Under the pieces are notes generated by a model, which had not been told where the DNA came from, made no database searches, and saw nothing but the letters and a program-made list of their open reading frames with translations. A stretch of DNA of 64,000 nucleotides. Source: CADEEL01 sp050246475. GTDB lineage: Bacteria; Pseudomonadota; Alphaproteobacteria; Caulobacterales; Aquidulcibacteraceae. Shown here one piece after another: positions 33,240 through 40,902 of this stretch. The DNA is taken from NCBI GenBank assembly GCA_050246475.1, contig JBFWVZ010000001.1:739709-803708 (forward strand). The letters are read 5' to 3'. The translations under genes were made by a program, and so were the position numbers. Each line of letters opens with the position of its first letter. Position 1 is the first letter of the stretch.

Positions 33240-34616
33240 ATGGAATGGGACGCGCTCCTGCTCTCGCGAATTCAATTCGCGTTCACGGTCGGGTTTCACA
33301 TCATCTTCCCGGCCTTCACGATCGGGCTCGCCTCTTATCTCGCGGTGCTTGAGGGCTTGTGGCTCTTCACCAAGAAGGCCCACTTCAAGAACCTCTATCT
33401 TTTCTGGGTGAAGATCTTCGCGCTCTCGTTCGGCATGGGCGTCGTGTCGGGCGTGGTGATGAGCTACCAGTTCGGCACCAATTGGAGCGAGTTCTCCGCC
33501 CACGCCGGCAGCGTCATCGGCCCGCTGCTCGGCTTCGAGGTGCTGACGGCGTTCTTCCTCGAAGCGTCGTTCCTGGGCGTGATGCTCTTTGGCTGGAAGC
33601 GGGTGGGGCCGGGGCTTCATTTCTTCGCGACGCTCATGGTCGCGATCGGAACGCTTTTCTCCGCGTTCTGGATTCTCTCCGCCAATTCCTGGATGCAGAC
33701 GCCGCAGGGCTTTGAAATCGCGCACGACGGCACGCTCGTCGCCACCGATTGGATGGAGGTGATCTTCACGCCCTCCTTCCCATCGCGTTTCGCGCACATG
33801 ACGCTCGCGGCTTATCTGACGACGGCGATGGTTGTCGCGGGCGCTTCGGCCTTCTCCATGCTGCGCGGCAAAAAGAACGCGGAGAACAAGACGAGCCTCC
33901 GCATGGCGATCCTGATGATGGCGGTGGTCGCGCCGCTGCAAGTGATCGTGGGGCATGAGAGCGGCATGGTCGCGCTCGAACATCAGCCCGCCAAGATCGC
34001 GGCGATGGAAGGCTGGTGGACCAGCGGCACGCGCCAGCCGACGATCCTCTTCGCGCTGCCGGATGAGGAAGCGCGGCGCAATCATTTGGAGGTCGCGATC
34101 CCCGGGCTCGGCAGCACGGTGTTCGGCGCGGGCCCGGATGAAGCGCTGCCGGGTCTCAATCAATTTCACGCGGACGACCGCCCGCCCGTCGCGATCGTCT
34201 TCTGGGCGTTCCGCATCATGGTGGGGATGGGGCTCGCGATGATCGCGCTGGGCGCGTGGGGCGTGCTGATGTGGCTGCTGAAACGGCTCGACGGCGCGAC
34301 GCTCTTGCAGCGCCTGCTCGTCGTCTTCGCGCCGTCGGGATTCATTGCGGTGCTCGCGGGCTGGATCGCCGCGGAGGTCGGGCGCCAGCCTTACGTGATC
34401 TATGGCGTGATGCGCACGGCGGATGCGGTTTCGCCGGTCGAGGGCGGGCAAGTGGCGCTCTCCTTGCTCGTCTTCATGATCGTCTATGCGATCGTCTTCA
34501 GCGCGGGCGCGCTCTACATTCTGCGCATCGTGGCGAAAGGTCCGGATACGGACGAGGCGCCGCCAGAGCAGCGCGAGCCGCCGGGCTCGGCGCTGCAAGC
34601 CGCGGGAGACGCGTGA
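33240..34616 (+). CDS. cioA: Cytochrome bd-type quinol oxidase subunit I (cyanide-insensitive, CioA type)
   Basis: A 458-residue membrane protein. RIQFAFTVGFHIIFPAFTIG carries the haem His, GVVMSYQFGTNW and GFEVLTAFFLEASFLGVMLFGWKRV are invariant blocks with the haem d Glu residues, and GRQPYVIYG follows. The length and short Q-loop point to the CioA class rather than E. coli CydA. It oxidises quinol and reduces O2 at the inner membrane. It begins the cioAB-DUF2474 operon. Confidence 0.93.
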   Translation: MEWDALLLSRIQFAFTVGFHIIFPAFTIGLASYLAVLEGLWLFTKKAHFKNLYLFWVKIFALSFGMGVVSGVVMSYQFGTNWSEFSAHAGSVIGPLLGFEVLTAFFLEASFLGVMLFGWKRVGPGLHFFATLMVAIGTLFSAFWILSANSWMQTPQGFEIAHDGTLVATDWMEVIFTPSFPSRFAHMTLAAYLTTAMVVAGASAFSMLRGKKNAENKTSLRMAILMMAVVAPLQVIVGHESGMVALEHQPAKIAAMEGWWTSGTRQPTILFALPDEEARRNHLEVAIPGLGSTVFGAGPDEALPGLNQFHADDRPPVAIVFWAFRIMVGMGLAMIALGAWGVLMWLLKRLDGATLLQRLLVVFAPSGFIAVLAGWIAAEVGRQPYVIYGVMRTADAVSPVEGGQVALSLLVFMIVYAIVFSAGALYILRIVAKGPDTDEAPPEQREPPGSALQAAGDA

Positions 34617-34663
34617 TGTGCGCGCCATTCTTTTTCCTTCGCCCCCGCGAGGGCTTCGGGCCA

Positions 34664-34690
34664 CCTTCTCCCGCCCATGGCGGGAGAAGG
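34664..34690. repeat. Perfect G/C hairpin between cioA and cioB
   Basis: CCTTCTCCCGCC pairs with GGCGGGAGAAGG (34664-34690). It is similar in composition to the paired hairpin repeats but is single. It overlaps the region just before the cioB ribosome site (AAAGGAGC at ~34691-34698) and could lower or tune cioB translation. Confidence 0.75.
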
Positions 34691-34704
34691 AAAGGAGCAA
34701 GCTG

Positions 34705-35736
34705 ATGTTCCTAGGCGTTGAACTCTCGCTCATCTGGGCCGTGCTCATCGCGGTCGCGGTTTTTCTCTATGTCGCGCTCGACGGCTTCGATCTGGGCGTG
34801 GGGATTCTTTTTCCGTTCGCGAAGAGCCCAAAAGAGCGCGATCAGATGGTCTCGGCCATCGCGCCAGTGTGGGACGGCAACGAGACATGGCTGGTGCTGG
34901 GCGGGGGCGGGCTCTTCGCGGCTTTCCCGCATGCCTACGCCGCGCTCATGCCCGCGCTTTATTTGCCGATCGGCATCATGCTCGTCGCGCTCATCTTCCG
35001 CGGCGTCGCGTTCGAGTTCCGCCATCATGGCCGCGAACGCGGCAAGAAATTCTGGACGGCCGCGTTCGCCGGCGGCTCGCTCGTTGCCGCGCTCGCGCAA
35101 GGCTTCGTGCTCGGCGGGTTCATCCAGGGCAACGATTTCATCGACGGGCGCTTCGTGGGCCAGCCGCTCGATTGGCTGACGCCGTTCACGGTGCTGACCG
35201 CGCTTGGGCTTGTCGCCGGTTACGCGCTCCTCGGCGCCACATGGCTCATCTTCAAGACCGAAGGAGAGCTCATGGCGCGCGCGCAACGATGGGCGCGGAT
35301 GCTGGCGCCGGCTGTCGGCATCGCCATGGCGGGCGTTTCAATCGCGACGCTGGCGCTCGATCCGCGCATCACGGAGCGCTGGGGCCTCACCATGATGCGC
35401 ATCGATTGGGATGCGTTCTCCCGCGTCGCGATCCTGCCGGTGCTCGCCGCCGCGCTCATCGCGCTCATCTGGCGCGACGCGACGGGGCCGAAGCATTTGC
35501 GCCCGTACCTTTTGACCGTCACGCTCTTCGCGACTGCCTATGCGGGGCTCGCGGTTTCGCTCTGGCCTTACATCGTGCCGTTCGAATTGACGCCCTCGGA
35601 AGCCGCGGCCGCGGACAATGCGCTTGAGCTTCTGCTTTGGGGCGCGCTGCCGATGCTGCCGATCATCCTCGGGTACACGTTCTACGTCTATTGGCTCTTC
35701 CGTGCGAAAGTTCCCGCCGATGGCGCCTATCATTGA
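34705..35736 (+). CDS. cioB: Cytochrome bd-type quinol oxidase subunit II (CioB type)
   Basis: A 343-residue membrane protein. LDGFDLGVGILFPF, VWDGNETWLVLGGGGLFAAFP and RGVAFEFR are the CydB/CioB signatures. It packs against CioA and completes the oxidase. The start is fixed by the AAAGGAGC site and by the conserved first helix. Confidence 0.94.
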   Translation: MFLGVELSLIWAVLIAVAVFLYVALDGFDLGVGILFPFAKSPKERDQMVSAIAPVWDGNETWLVLGGGGLFAAFPHAYAALMPALYLPIGIMLVALIFRGVAFEFRHHGRERGKKFWTAAFAGGSLVAALAQGFVLGGFIQGNDFIDGRFVGQPLDWLTPFTVLTALGLVAGYALLGATWLIFKTEGELMARAQRWARMLAPAVGIAMAGVSIATLALDPRITERWGLTMMRIDWDAFSRVAILPVLAAALIALIWRDATGPKHLRPYLLTVTLFATAYAGLAVSLWPYIVPFELTPSEAAAADNALELLLWGALPMLPIILGYTFYVYWLFRAKVPADGAYH

Positions 35737-35866
35737 AGGCCCGCCGGAAGAGGGCGAGCGCGCGCGCCCGCTGGGCAAACGCGTGCTCTGGTTCATCGCG
35801 CTGTGGATCGGCGGCCTCGGCGCCGTCGCGGCGGCGGCTTACGCGCTGCGCGCGCTCATCCTTTAG
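35720..35866 (+). CDS. DUF2474 small membrane subunit of bd oxidase
   Basis: A 48-residue protein overlapping the end of cioB by 17 bases. It has one membrane helix (LGKRVLWFIALWIGGLGAV) with the basic then W-F-x-x-x-W pattern of DUF2474, a family found after cyd/cio genes and likely the CydX-like accessory subunit. It converges on the cupin gene with an 11-base overlap. Confidence 0.85.
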   Translation: MAPIIEGPPEEGERARPLGKRVLWFIALWIGGLGAVAAAAYALRALIL

Positions 35867-36347
35867 TTTCCTCGCGGTCGTAATAATCCACGGTCGTCTC
35901 CGCGCGGTACATGCCGCGGAAGCCCGGTTCGCCTGGGCCGCCTGAGACGGCGAGCACTTTCTCCGAGTCCGGATATTCGCAGATCTCGACATCCGCCATC
36001 GTCGAGATTGCGAGGTAGCGCATGTCGGTCTGCCCGGTGTTGATGATCTGGTGAGCCACCTCGCCGCCGCCCGTGGGGCAGGCAATCACGTCATGCGCGC
36101 GGATCGGATAACGCGCATCGCCGAAGCGCAATTCGCCTTCGCCTTCGAGAATGAAGAACATCTCTTCCTCCGCGCGATGCGAATGGAAAGGGCATTGCGC
36201 CTTGCCCGGCGGCAGGACGGTCAGATTGTAGCCCAGATCGCGCGCGCCGATGTGGGGGGAGATCGATGCGCGCTTCGACGTGTAGAGCCCGTTGTCTTCG
36301 ATGTCGTCGAACTCGGCTTCGTCGAGATTCATGATTGGCTTCGGCAA
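35856..36347 (-). CDS. Cupin domain protein
   Basis: A 163-residue protein. I start it at a TTG at 36347 (PKPIMNLDEAEF), because GGGAG sits seven bases upstream and relatives begin with PKPI; an ATG at 36332 is possible. The cupin motifs are PFHSHRAEEEMFFILEGEGEL (His, His, Glu) and HQIINTGQTDMRYLAIS. It probably binds a metal; substrate unknown. Confidence 0.88.
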   Translation of the reverse strand: MPKPIMNLDEAEFDDIEDNGLYTSKRASISPHIGARDLGYNLTVLPPGKAQCPFHSHRAEEEMFFILEGEGELRFGDARYPIRAHDVIACPTGGGEVAHQIINTGQTDMRYLAISTMADVEICEYPDSEKVLAVSGGPGEPGFRGMYRAETTVDYYDREETKG

Positions 36348-36400
36348 GGCGGCTCTCCCATATGCGCCGGGGCGCATAGCACATCCGCTGCCGGAACGGC

Positions 36401-36793
36401 TCAATCCTCGATCGCTTCGATGCCTTGGCGGTCGAGTTCGGCGAGGGCGTCGCGCATGTGCTGCAATTGCGCGGGCGAGTGGGGCGTCCACGTCTCGATT
36501 TCGCCGACGATGCGGAGCGCCTCGCGCGTGCGGTAGGATTTGGTCGGGTTGCCGGGGAACTTCTTGTCCGTGAGGTTGGGGTCGTCCTCGAAGGCGCCCG
36601 TCGGCTCGACGATATAGATGCGCTCTCGCCCTTCGCCTTGCGCGAGCTCGGCGCCCCAGATCGCGGCTTCGAGGGTCGCGGCGAAATAGACGAACTTCGC
36701 CTCTCTCCGTTTGCCGTAGTTCGACGCGTAGCCCGCGCCGATGAGATTGCCCACGCGAAGGTCGGCCTTGGTGCCGTGATAGAACTCGCTCAT
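36401..36793 (-). CDS. arr: NAD+--rifampin ADP-ribosyltransferase
   Basis: A 130-residue protein. FYHGTKADLRVGNLIGAGY, VYFAATLEAAIWGAELA, RIYIVEPTG and FEDDPNLTDKKFPGNPTKSYR are hallmarks of Arr, which moves ADP-ribose from NAD to the C23 hydroxyl of rifamycins and inactivates them. It is nearly full length for the family (~140). No mobile element is next to it, so a chromosomal, intrinsic copy is likely. Its neighbours are the cupin and a small unknown gene. Confidence 0.95.
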   Translation of the reverse strand: MSEFYHGTKADLRVGNLIGAGYASNYGKRREAKFVYFAATLEAAIWGAELAQGEGRERIYIVEPTGAFEDDPNLTDKKFPGNPTKSYRTREALRIVGEIETWTPHSPAQLQHMRDALAELDRQGIEAIED

Positions 36794-36884
36794 GCGGCGC
36801 GACTGTCGCGAAATTCCGCGCGCGCGCAATTCTTGAAGATCGCGCGGCGGCGCCCACGTTCAGTGTGGCGCCCTGCCTTGCCGC

Positions 36885-37157
36885 CTAGACTTTCTCTTTT
36901 TCCCTCGGCGCCGAAACCGTGCGTTTCTCGCGCATGGACTTGGGCTTGGGCAGCAGGCGAAAGCGCGTCTGGCACCATGCGAAATCGATGCCCACGTCCA
37001 AGAGCGCATCGGAGCGCCCGCACGGGCAGGCGAACTCCATCACGCCGATCACGCGGTAGGTCTCGCCCTGAACCAAAGGCACCGGCATGCCGGTGGCGTG
37101 GTTGGGCGCGGCGTTGACGCAGAGAACCAGATCGCCAGGGCCGACAGCGTCGCTCAT
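36885..37157 (-). CDS. Small conserved protein of unknown function
   Basis: A 90-residue protein. GDLVLCVNAAPNHATGMPVPLVQGETYRVIGV has the layout of small SH3-like barrels of unknown role, and MEFACPCGRSDALLDVG gives a CxC that with C-V-N and the later W-C-Q may bind zinc. The tail is basic. It lies in the same direction as arr, 91 bases upstream of it. Confidence 0.6.
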   Translation of the reverse strand: MSDAVGPGDLVLCVNAAPNHATGMPVPLVQGETYRVIGVMEFACPCGRSDALLDVGIDFAWCQTRFRLLPKPKSMREKRTVSAPREKEKV

Positions 37158-37305
37158 CGCTTTGCATCCATTGGCGTCATTCTAGCACTTTTCGCGGGGG
37201 TTTGCGCTTCATACCTCATAGAGCAGCTGCGAGATCGGCCGTCCGCTTTTCGCCGACAACGGACATTCGTGGTATCTCAATCTCGGCGGCCAGCGGGGTA
37301 AGGCA

Positions 37306-38145
37306 GTGGCGGCAGAAGCGACGATCTGGAGCATTCCTGCGTACCTTCCGTATGTGCATCCGCCACTGACCGAAGCGGCGATAAAAGGCGCAGAACTGCG
37401 TCTCGGCGTACGGCTACCCAGCTCGTATCTGGAAATCTTGAAGCAACAGAACGGCGGCTACGTGCGGTTCTCGCTTCCGAATATGTCGTCTGAAATGGTG
37501 TGGGGGATCGGACCACAATTTCCATCAATCACTGATCAATTCGACTGGAGGGACCCGGAGGAAGCGTCCGACTATGATTGGTCACCGCGCGATGCACATC
37601 TGCTCGTGCCATTCGACGGTGACGGTCACTGGCATCTATGTCTCGACTATCGCGCTGCTGGGCCAAACTCTGAGCCTAAGGTCACTTACGTCGATCTTGA
37701 AGGCGGACAGGAAGAGCCGGTCGCTGGCGACTTCGCGACGTTCTTGAAGTCGCTTCTTTTCGACTCACCAAATGCGACATTTGGTGTTGGCGCGGCGGTC
37801 GAGAACGTCTTGGCCGCGCTAGAAAGCGAACTTGGCGTGCACTTTCAATCTCAAGGCGCTCTCGATCACGGCTATGAAATGAAGCGAGTCGGTTTGGGTG
37901 CTGATCGGCGTGCACCCTGGATTTGGGTCAGTGAAAACGAAGTAGCTCGCGGTTTCGTGCGACCGTCGGACCCGCGCTATGAGGAATTGAATGGCCTTTT
38001 GAAAGGCACGGCTTTGCGATTTCCCGAATACCCACAGAGCGCCACCATCGTTGAGTGCAATGTCGCCGCCTCGCCCGCAGTCATGGATGCGTGCGCGCGG
38101 CGCAGCCTACCGCTGGAGGTGATCGGCGAAGGAAATCGCTCCTAG
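37306..38145 (+). CDS. SMI1/KNR4 (SUKH) family protein
   Basis: A 279-residue protein from a GTG with GGGGTAAGG upstream. IKGAELRLGVRLPSSYLEILKQQNGGYV is the diagnostic start of the SUKH fold, and HLLVPFDGDGHWHLCLDY the central strands. SUKH proteins often give immunity against contact-dependent or polymorphic toxins, sometimes stand alone. The C-terminal ~110 residues form a second small domain. Composition is AT-richer than neighbours. No toxin gene is seen nearby. Confidence 0.85.
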   Translation: MAAEATIWSIPAYLPYVHPPLTEAAIKGAELRLGVRLPSSYLEILKQQNGGYVRFSLPNMSSEMVWGIGPQFPSITDQFDWRDPEEASDYDWSPRDAHLLVPFDGDGHWHLCLDYRAAGPNSEPKVTYVDLEGGQEEPVAGDFATFLKSLLFDSPNATFGVGAAVENVLAALESELGVHFQSQGALDHGYEMKRVGLGADRRAPWIWVSENEVARGFVRPSDPRYEELNGLLKGTALRFPEYPQSATIVECNVAASPAVMDACARRSLPLEVIGEGNRS

Positions 38146-38175
38146 CGAGCGTCTCAATTGGGCTAAGAGCGGGCG

Positions 38176-38475
38176 CTACCCTGCCCCCTCATCCATAAAC
38201 TGCGCCAGCACCACGTCGAGCGCCGTCACGCCGCCCGCGTCGTGCGTCGCGAGCGTCACGTCCACTTTGTTGTAGACGTTGAACCATTCCGGATGGTGGT
38301 CCATCTGCTCGGCCTTCAAGGCGCAGCGCGTCATGAAGGCGAAGGCTTCCTTGAAGTCCGCGAATTTGTAGCTCTTGGCGATGGCGTCGCGGCCGTCGAC
38401 CGCGCTCCAGCCCTTGAGCTGCGCGACGGCGGCGTTCGCGCCGATCTTCTCGCGGGACAATTTCTCTGCGGCCAT
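38176..38475 (-). CDS. phhB: 4a-hydroxytetrahydrobiopterin dehydratase (pterin-4a-carbinolamine dehydratase)
   Basis: A 99-residue protein, full length. Signature: KAEQMDHHPEWFNVYNKVDVTLATHDAGGVTALD, with the catalytic HH and a second His (read in parts). It recycles the pterin cofactor of phenylalanine hydroxylase, so it fits the tyrosine pathway genes that follow, though the hydroxylase itself is not in the window. Confidence 0.93.
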   Translation of the reverse strand: MAAEKLSREKIGANAAVAQLKGWSAVDGRDAIAKSYKFADFKEAFAFMTRCALKAEQMDHHPEWFNVYNKVDVTLATHDAGGVTALDVVLAQFMDEGAG

Positions 38476-38528
38476 GGGATCGCTCCTGGCGTGTCTCATA
38501 GAGCAAGAGGGCTGCGAAGAGTATGGCG

Positions 38529-38695
38529 GACCGCCCCCTCGATGGGGCGGTCGATGCGCGCGTGCGCGCATCGGGTGGGGTGATCTCTGTAACAACAGAA
38601 AGGGCGCCTCTTGAGGCTCGACTTCCAGCGCGGCGGGTCCCACCCCTCCCGGTTCCGCGTGACCGCGAAACCGCCCTCCCCATCGAGGGGAGGGC
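38529..38695. repeat. Paired G/C hairpin repeat, copy e, with an extra inner hairpin
   Basis: Left hairpin GACCGCCCC...GGGGCGGTC (38529-38552), an added GATGCGCGC-GT-GCGCGCATC hairpin (38553-38572), then GGGTGGGG facing CCCACCCC near 38640, and the right hairpin GCCCTCCCC...GGGGAGGGC (38673-38695). It fills most of the 248-bp gap upstream of phhB. Confidence 0.75.
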
Positions 38696-38723
38696 ATGAA
38701 GCGGCATTGATCAGCGGGACGCT

Positions 38724-38855
38724 CTAAGCGCGTCCGCCCGGTTGGCGCTTCAGCGCCTCGAGGTAGGTCACGGTGGCCGGTTGCGAGTCGGCGGCGGGCG
38801 CCTTGCGGGGCGCTTTAGCCGGATCGGGCAGACGGAAGGGAATGATGTGAGCCAT
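38724..38855 (-). CDS. 43-residue small protein
   Basis: I read this short frame by hand: MAHIIPFRLPDPAKAPRK, then a Pro/Ala spacer and TVTYLEALKRQPGGRA before TAG. A GAGGGGG ribosome site lies at good spacing from the ATG at 38853-38855. The MAHIIPF opening looks like other small alphaproteobacterial proteins of unknown role. Real expression is not proven. Confidence 0.5.
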   Translation of the reverse strand: MAHIIPFRLPDPAKAPRKAPAADSQPATVTYLEALKRQPGGRA

Positions 38856-38923
38856 GGCAGGCGCCCCCTCGCGCGCTTCATGCGCGCGGATGAGAGCGTC
38901 CGGCCAAGCTGGTGAATCAGGGC

Positions 38924-39580
38924 TTAACCAGCGGGCGCGTCCGGCTGATTTTTAGGATGCGCGGCGATGAAGGCCGGATGGCGTGACGCGGCGGCCTCAA
39001 TTTCGCGCATCCGCGGCGAAAGCTGGACGTTGTAGCGATCGACCGCGGCGTAGAGCTGCGGGACGAGGCAGCAATCGGCGAGCGTCGGGTTTTCGCCCCA
39101 GGCCCACGGCCCGCCGGGGCCGGCGGCCATCAAGCGCTCGATGCCGGCGACGCCATCCGTGATCCAGCGCGCGGCGAAGGCGGCGGCGGCTTTCTCATCC
39201 GCGCCCAGCTCCTCGCGCAAATATTTGAGCACGCGCATGTTTCCGAGCGGATGGATGTCGCACGCGACCGCCGCCGCGATCGCCCTGACGCGCGCCCGCG
39301 CGATCGTATCGGCGGGCAGGAGCGGCGGTTCGGGATAAGCCTCCTCCAGCCATTCGAGGATCGCGGGGCTCTGGGTGAGGTCTTGGCCGTCCACCACGAG
39401 GGTCGGGACGAAGCCCTGCGGGTTGTGCGCGAGGTTCTCCGCCGATTTCTGCGCCCCCGCGCGGAGGTCGAAATTCACGCGGGCGTAGGAGAGGCCTTTG
39501 AGCTCCAGCGCGATACGGGTGCGGTGGCTCGTGCCGGAGCGCCAGTAATCGATGAGCGTCAAATCGTGCGTTTCGGGCAT
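38924..39580 (-). CDS. maiA: Maleylacetoacetate isomerase (zeta-class GST)
   Basis: A 218-residue protein. LIDYWRSGTSHRTRIALELKG has the Ser-rich glutathione site of zeta GSTs (SGTS in place of SSCS), then QGFVPTLVVDGQDLTQSPAILEWLEE, typical of maleylacetoacetate isomerases. It turns maleylacetoacetate into fumarylacetoacetate with glutathione. It is divergent from hppD. Confidence 0.88.
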   Translation of the reverse strand: MPETHDLTLIDYWRSGTSHRTRIALELKGLSYARVNFDLRAGAQKSAENLAHNPQGFVPTLVVDGQDLTQSPAILEWLEEAYPEPPLLPADTIARARVRAIAAAVACDIHPLGNMRVLKYLREELGADEKAAAAFAARWITDGVAGIERLMAAGPGGPWAWGENPTLADCCLVPQLYAAVDRYNVQLSPRMREIEAAASRHPAFIAAHPKNQPDAPAG

Positions 39581-39634
39581 GGCGTTTCCATAGCGCGGCC
39601 CCATCTTGCAAGAAAAGGCCGGGCATTGCGCCGT

Positions 39635-39663
39635 TTGAGGCTTGGCCGTGTCACGCTTATAAG
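39635..39663 (+). promoter_or_regulatory. Candidate sigma-70 promoter of hppD
   Basis: TTGAGG (39635-39640) and TATAAG (39658-39663) are separated by exactly 17 bases, four of six and five of six matches to the consensus, and end 26 bases before the hppD ATG. Confidence 0.5.
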
Positions 39664-39689
39664 GCGGCCAAACATTCTGGAGATTTCTG

Positions 39690-40772
39690 ATGGCCGATTT
39701 GTTCGACAATCCCATCGGCACGGACGGCTTCGAGTTCGTCGAGTTCACCTCGCCCGAGCCGGATAAGCTCGCGGCCTATTTCGAGCAGATCGGATTCACG
39801 GCTGTGTCGAAGCACCGCTCGAAGAACGTCGTCCGCTACAAGCAGAACGACATCAACTTCATCCTCAACATGGAGCCGCAGGGCCAGCCCGCGGATTTCC
39901 GCGAGAAGCATGGGCCGAGCGCCAACGGCATGGCCTTCCGCGTGCGCGACGCGAAGAAGGCGTTCGAAGAAGCGGTGAAGCGCGGCGCCAAGCCCGTCGA
40001 TATGCCGCTCGGGCCGATGGAGCTCGACATTCCCTGCATCGAAGGCATTGGCGGCGCTTATGTCTATCTTGTCGACCGCTATGGCGCGCAGACGATCTAC
40101 GACGTCGATTTCCGCCCGATCGAGGGCGCGGACGAAGCCAAGAACCAGATCGGCCTCACCTATCTCGATCACCTCACGCACAATGTCTTCCGCGGCAACA
40201 TGAAGACGTGGGCGGATTACTACGAGCAGATATTCAACTTCCGCGAGATCCGCTATTTCGACATCGAAGGCAAAGTGACGGGCCTTTTCTCCAAGGCGAT
40301 GACGAGCCCGTGCGGCAAGATCCGCATTCCGCTCAACGAGTCGAAGGGCGATCCCGAGAACGTCGATCAGATCGAGGAATATCTGCAGCGATATCGCGGC
40401 GAAGGCATCCAGCACTTGGCCTTCGGCACGGACAATCTCTACGAGGTCGTCGATCGGTTGAAGGCGCGCGGCGTGCCGCTGCAAGACACGATCGACACCT
40501 ATTTCGAGCTGATCGATCAGCGTCTGCCGGGCCATGGCGAGCCGGTCGAGGAATTGCGCAAGCGGCGCATCCTGATCGACGGCGCGCCGAGCGAGGGCCA
40601 AGGCTTGTTGCTGCAAATCTTCGGCAAGGACGCGATCGGCCCGATCTTCTTCGAGTTCATTCAGCGCAAGGGCAATGAAGGCTTTGGCGAAGGGAACTTC
40701 AAAGCGCTCTTTGAGTCGATTGAACTCGACCAAATCAAGCGCGGCGTGCTGAAGGAAAAGGCGAGCGCGTGA
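39690..40772 (+). CDS. hppD: 4-hydroxyphenylpyruvate dioxygenase
   Basis: A 360-residue protein with the iron ligands in place: His161 in LDHLTHNV, His242 in QHLAFGTDN, and Glu322 in IFFEFIQRKG. It converts 4-hydroxyphenylpyruvate to homogentisate with O2. Length is normal. A promoter-like pair is visible 5'. The next genes in the pathway (maiA, fahA) are close. Confidence 0.97.
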   Translation: MADLFDNPIGTDGFEFVEFTSPEPDKLAAYFEQIGFTAVSKHRSKNVVRYKQNDINFILNMEPQGQPADFREKHGPSANGMAFRVRDAKKAFEEAVKRGAKPVDMPLGPMELDIPCIEGIGGAYVYLVDRYGAQTIYDVDFRPIEGADEAKNQIGLTYLDHLTHNVFRGNMKTWADYYEQIFNFREIRYFDIEGKVTGLFSKAMTSPCGKIRIPLNESKGDPENVDQIEEYLQRYRGEGIQHLAFGTDNLYEVVDRLKARGVPLQDTIDTYFELIDQRLPGHGEPVEELRKRRILIDGAPSEGQGLLLQIFGKDAIGPIFFEFIQRKGNEGFGEGNFKALFESIELDQIKRGVLKEKASA

Positions 40773-40773
40773 G

Positions 40774-40902
40774 CCCTCTCCCTTGAAGGGAGAGAGGCAG
40801 GGGTGCGGGTGAGAGCTTGGAGCGGCGCGCAAGAGAACGGCGAATGTTTGGAAATCTCATCTCACCCCGCCCCCTTACCCCCTCCCCCTCCAGGGGAGGG
40901 GG
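40774..40902. repeat. Paired G/C hairpin repeat, copy f, overlapping a coding start
   Basis: Left hairpin CTCTCCCTT-G-AAGGGAGAG (in 40774-40797) and right hairpin CCCCCTCCCC...GGGGAGGGGG (40878-40902), with GGGTGCGGGTGAGA facing TCTCACCCCGCCCCC. The right half is inside the next gene and encodes part of its signal peptide n-region. Confidence 0.85.
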
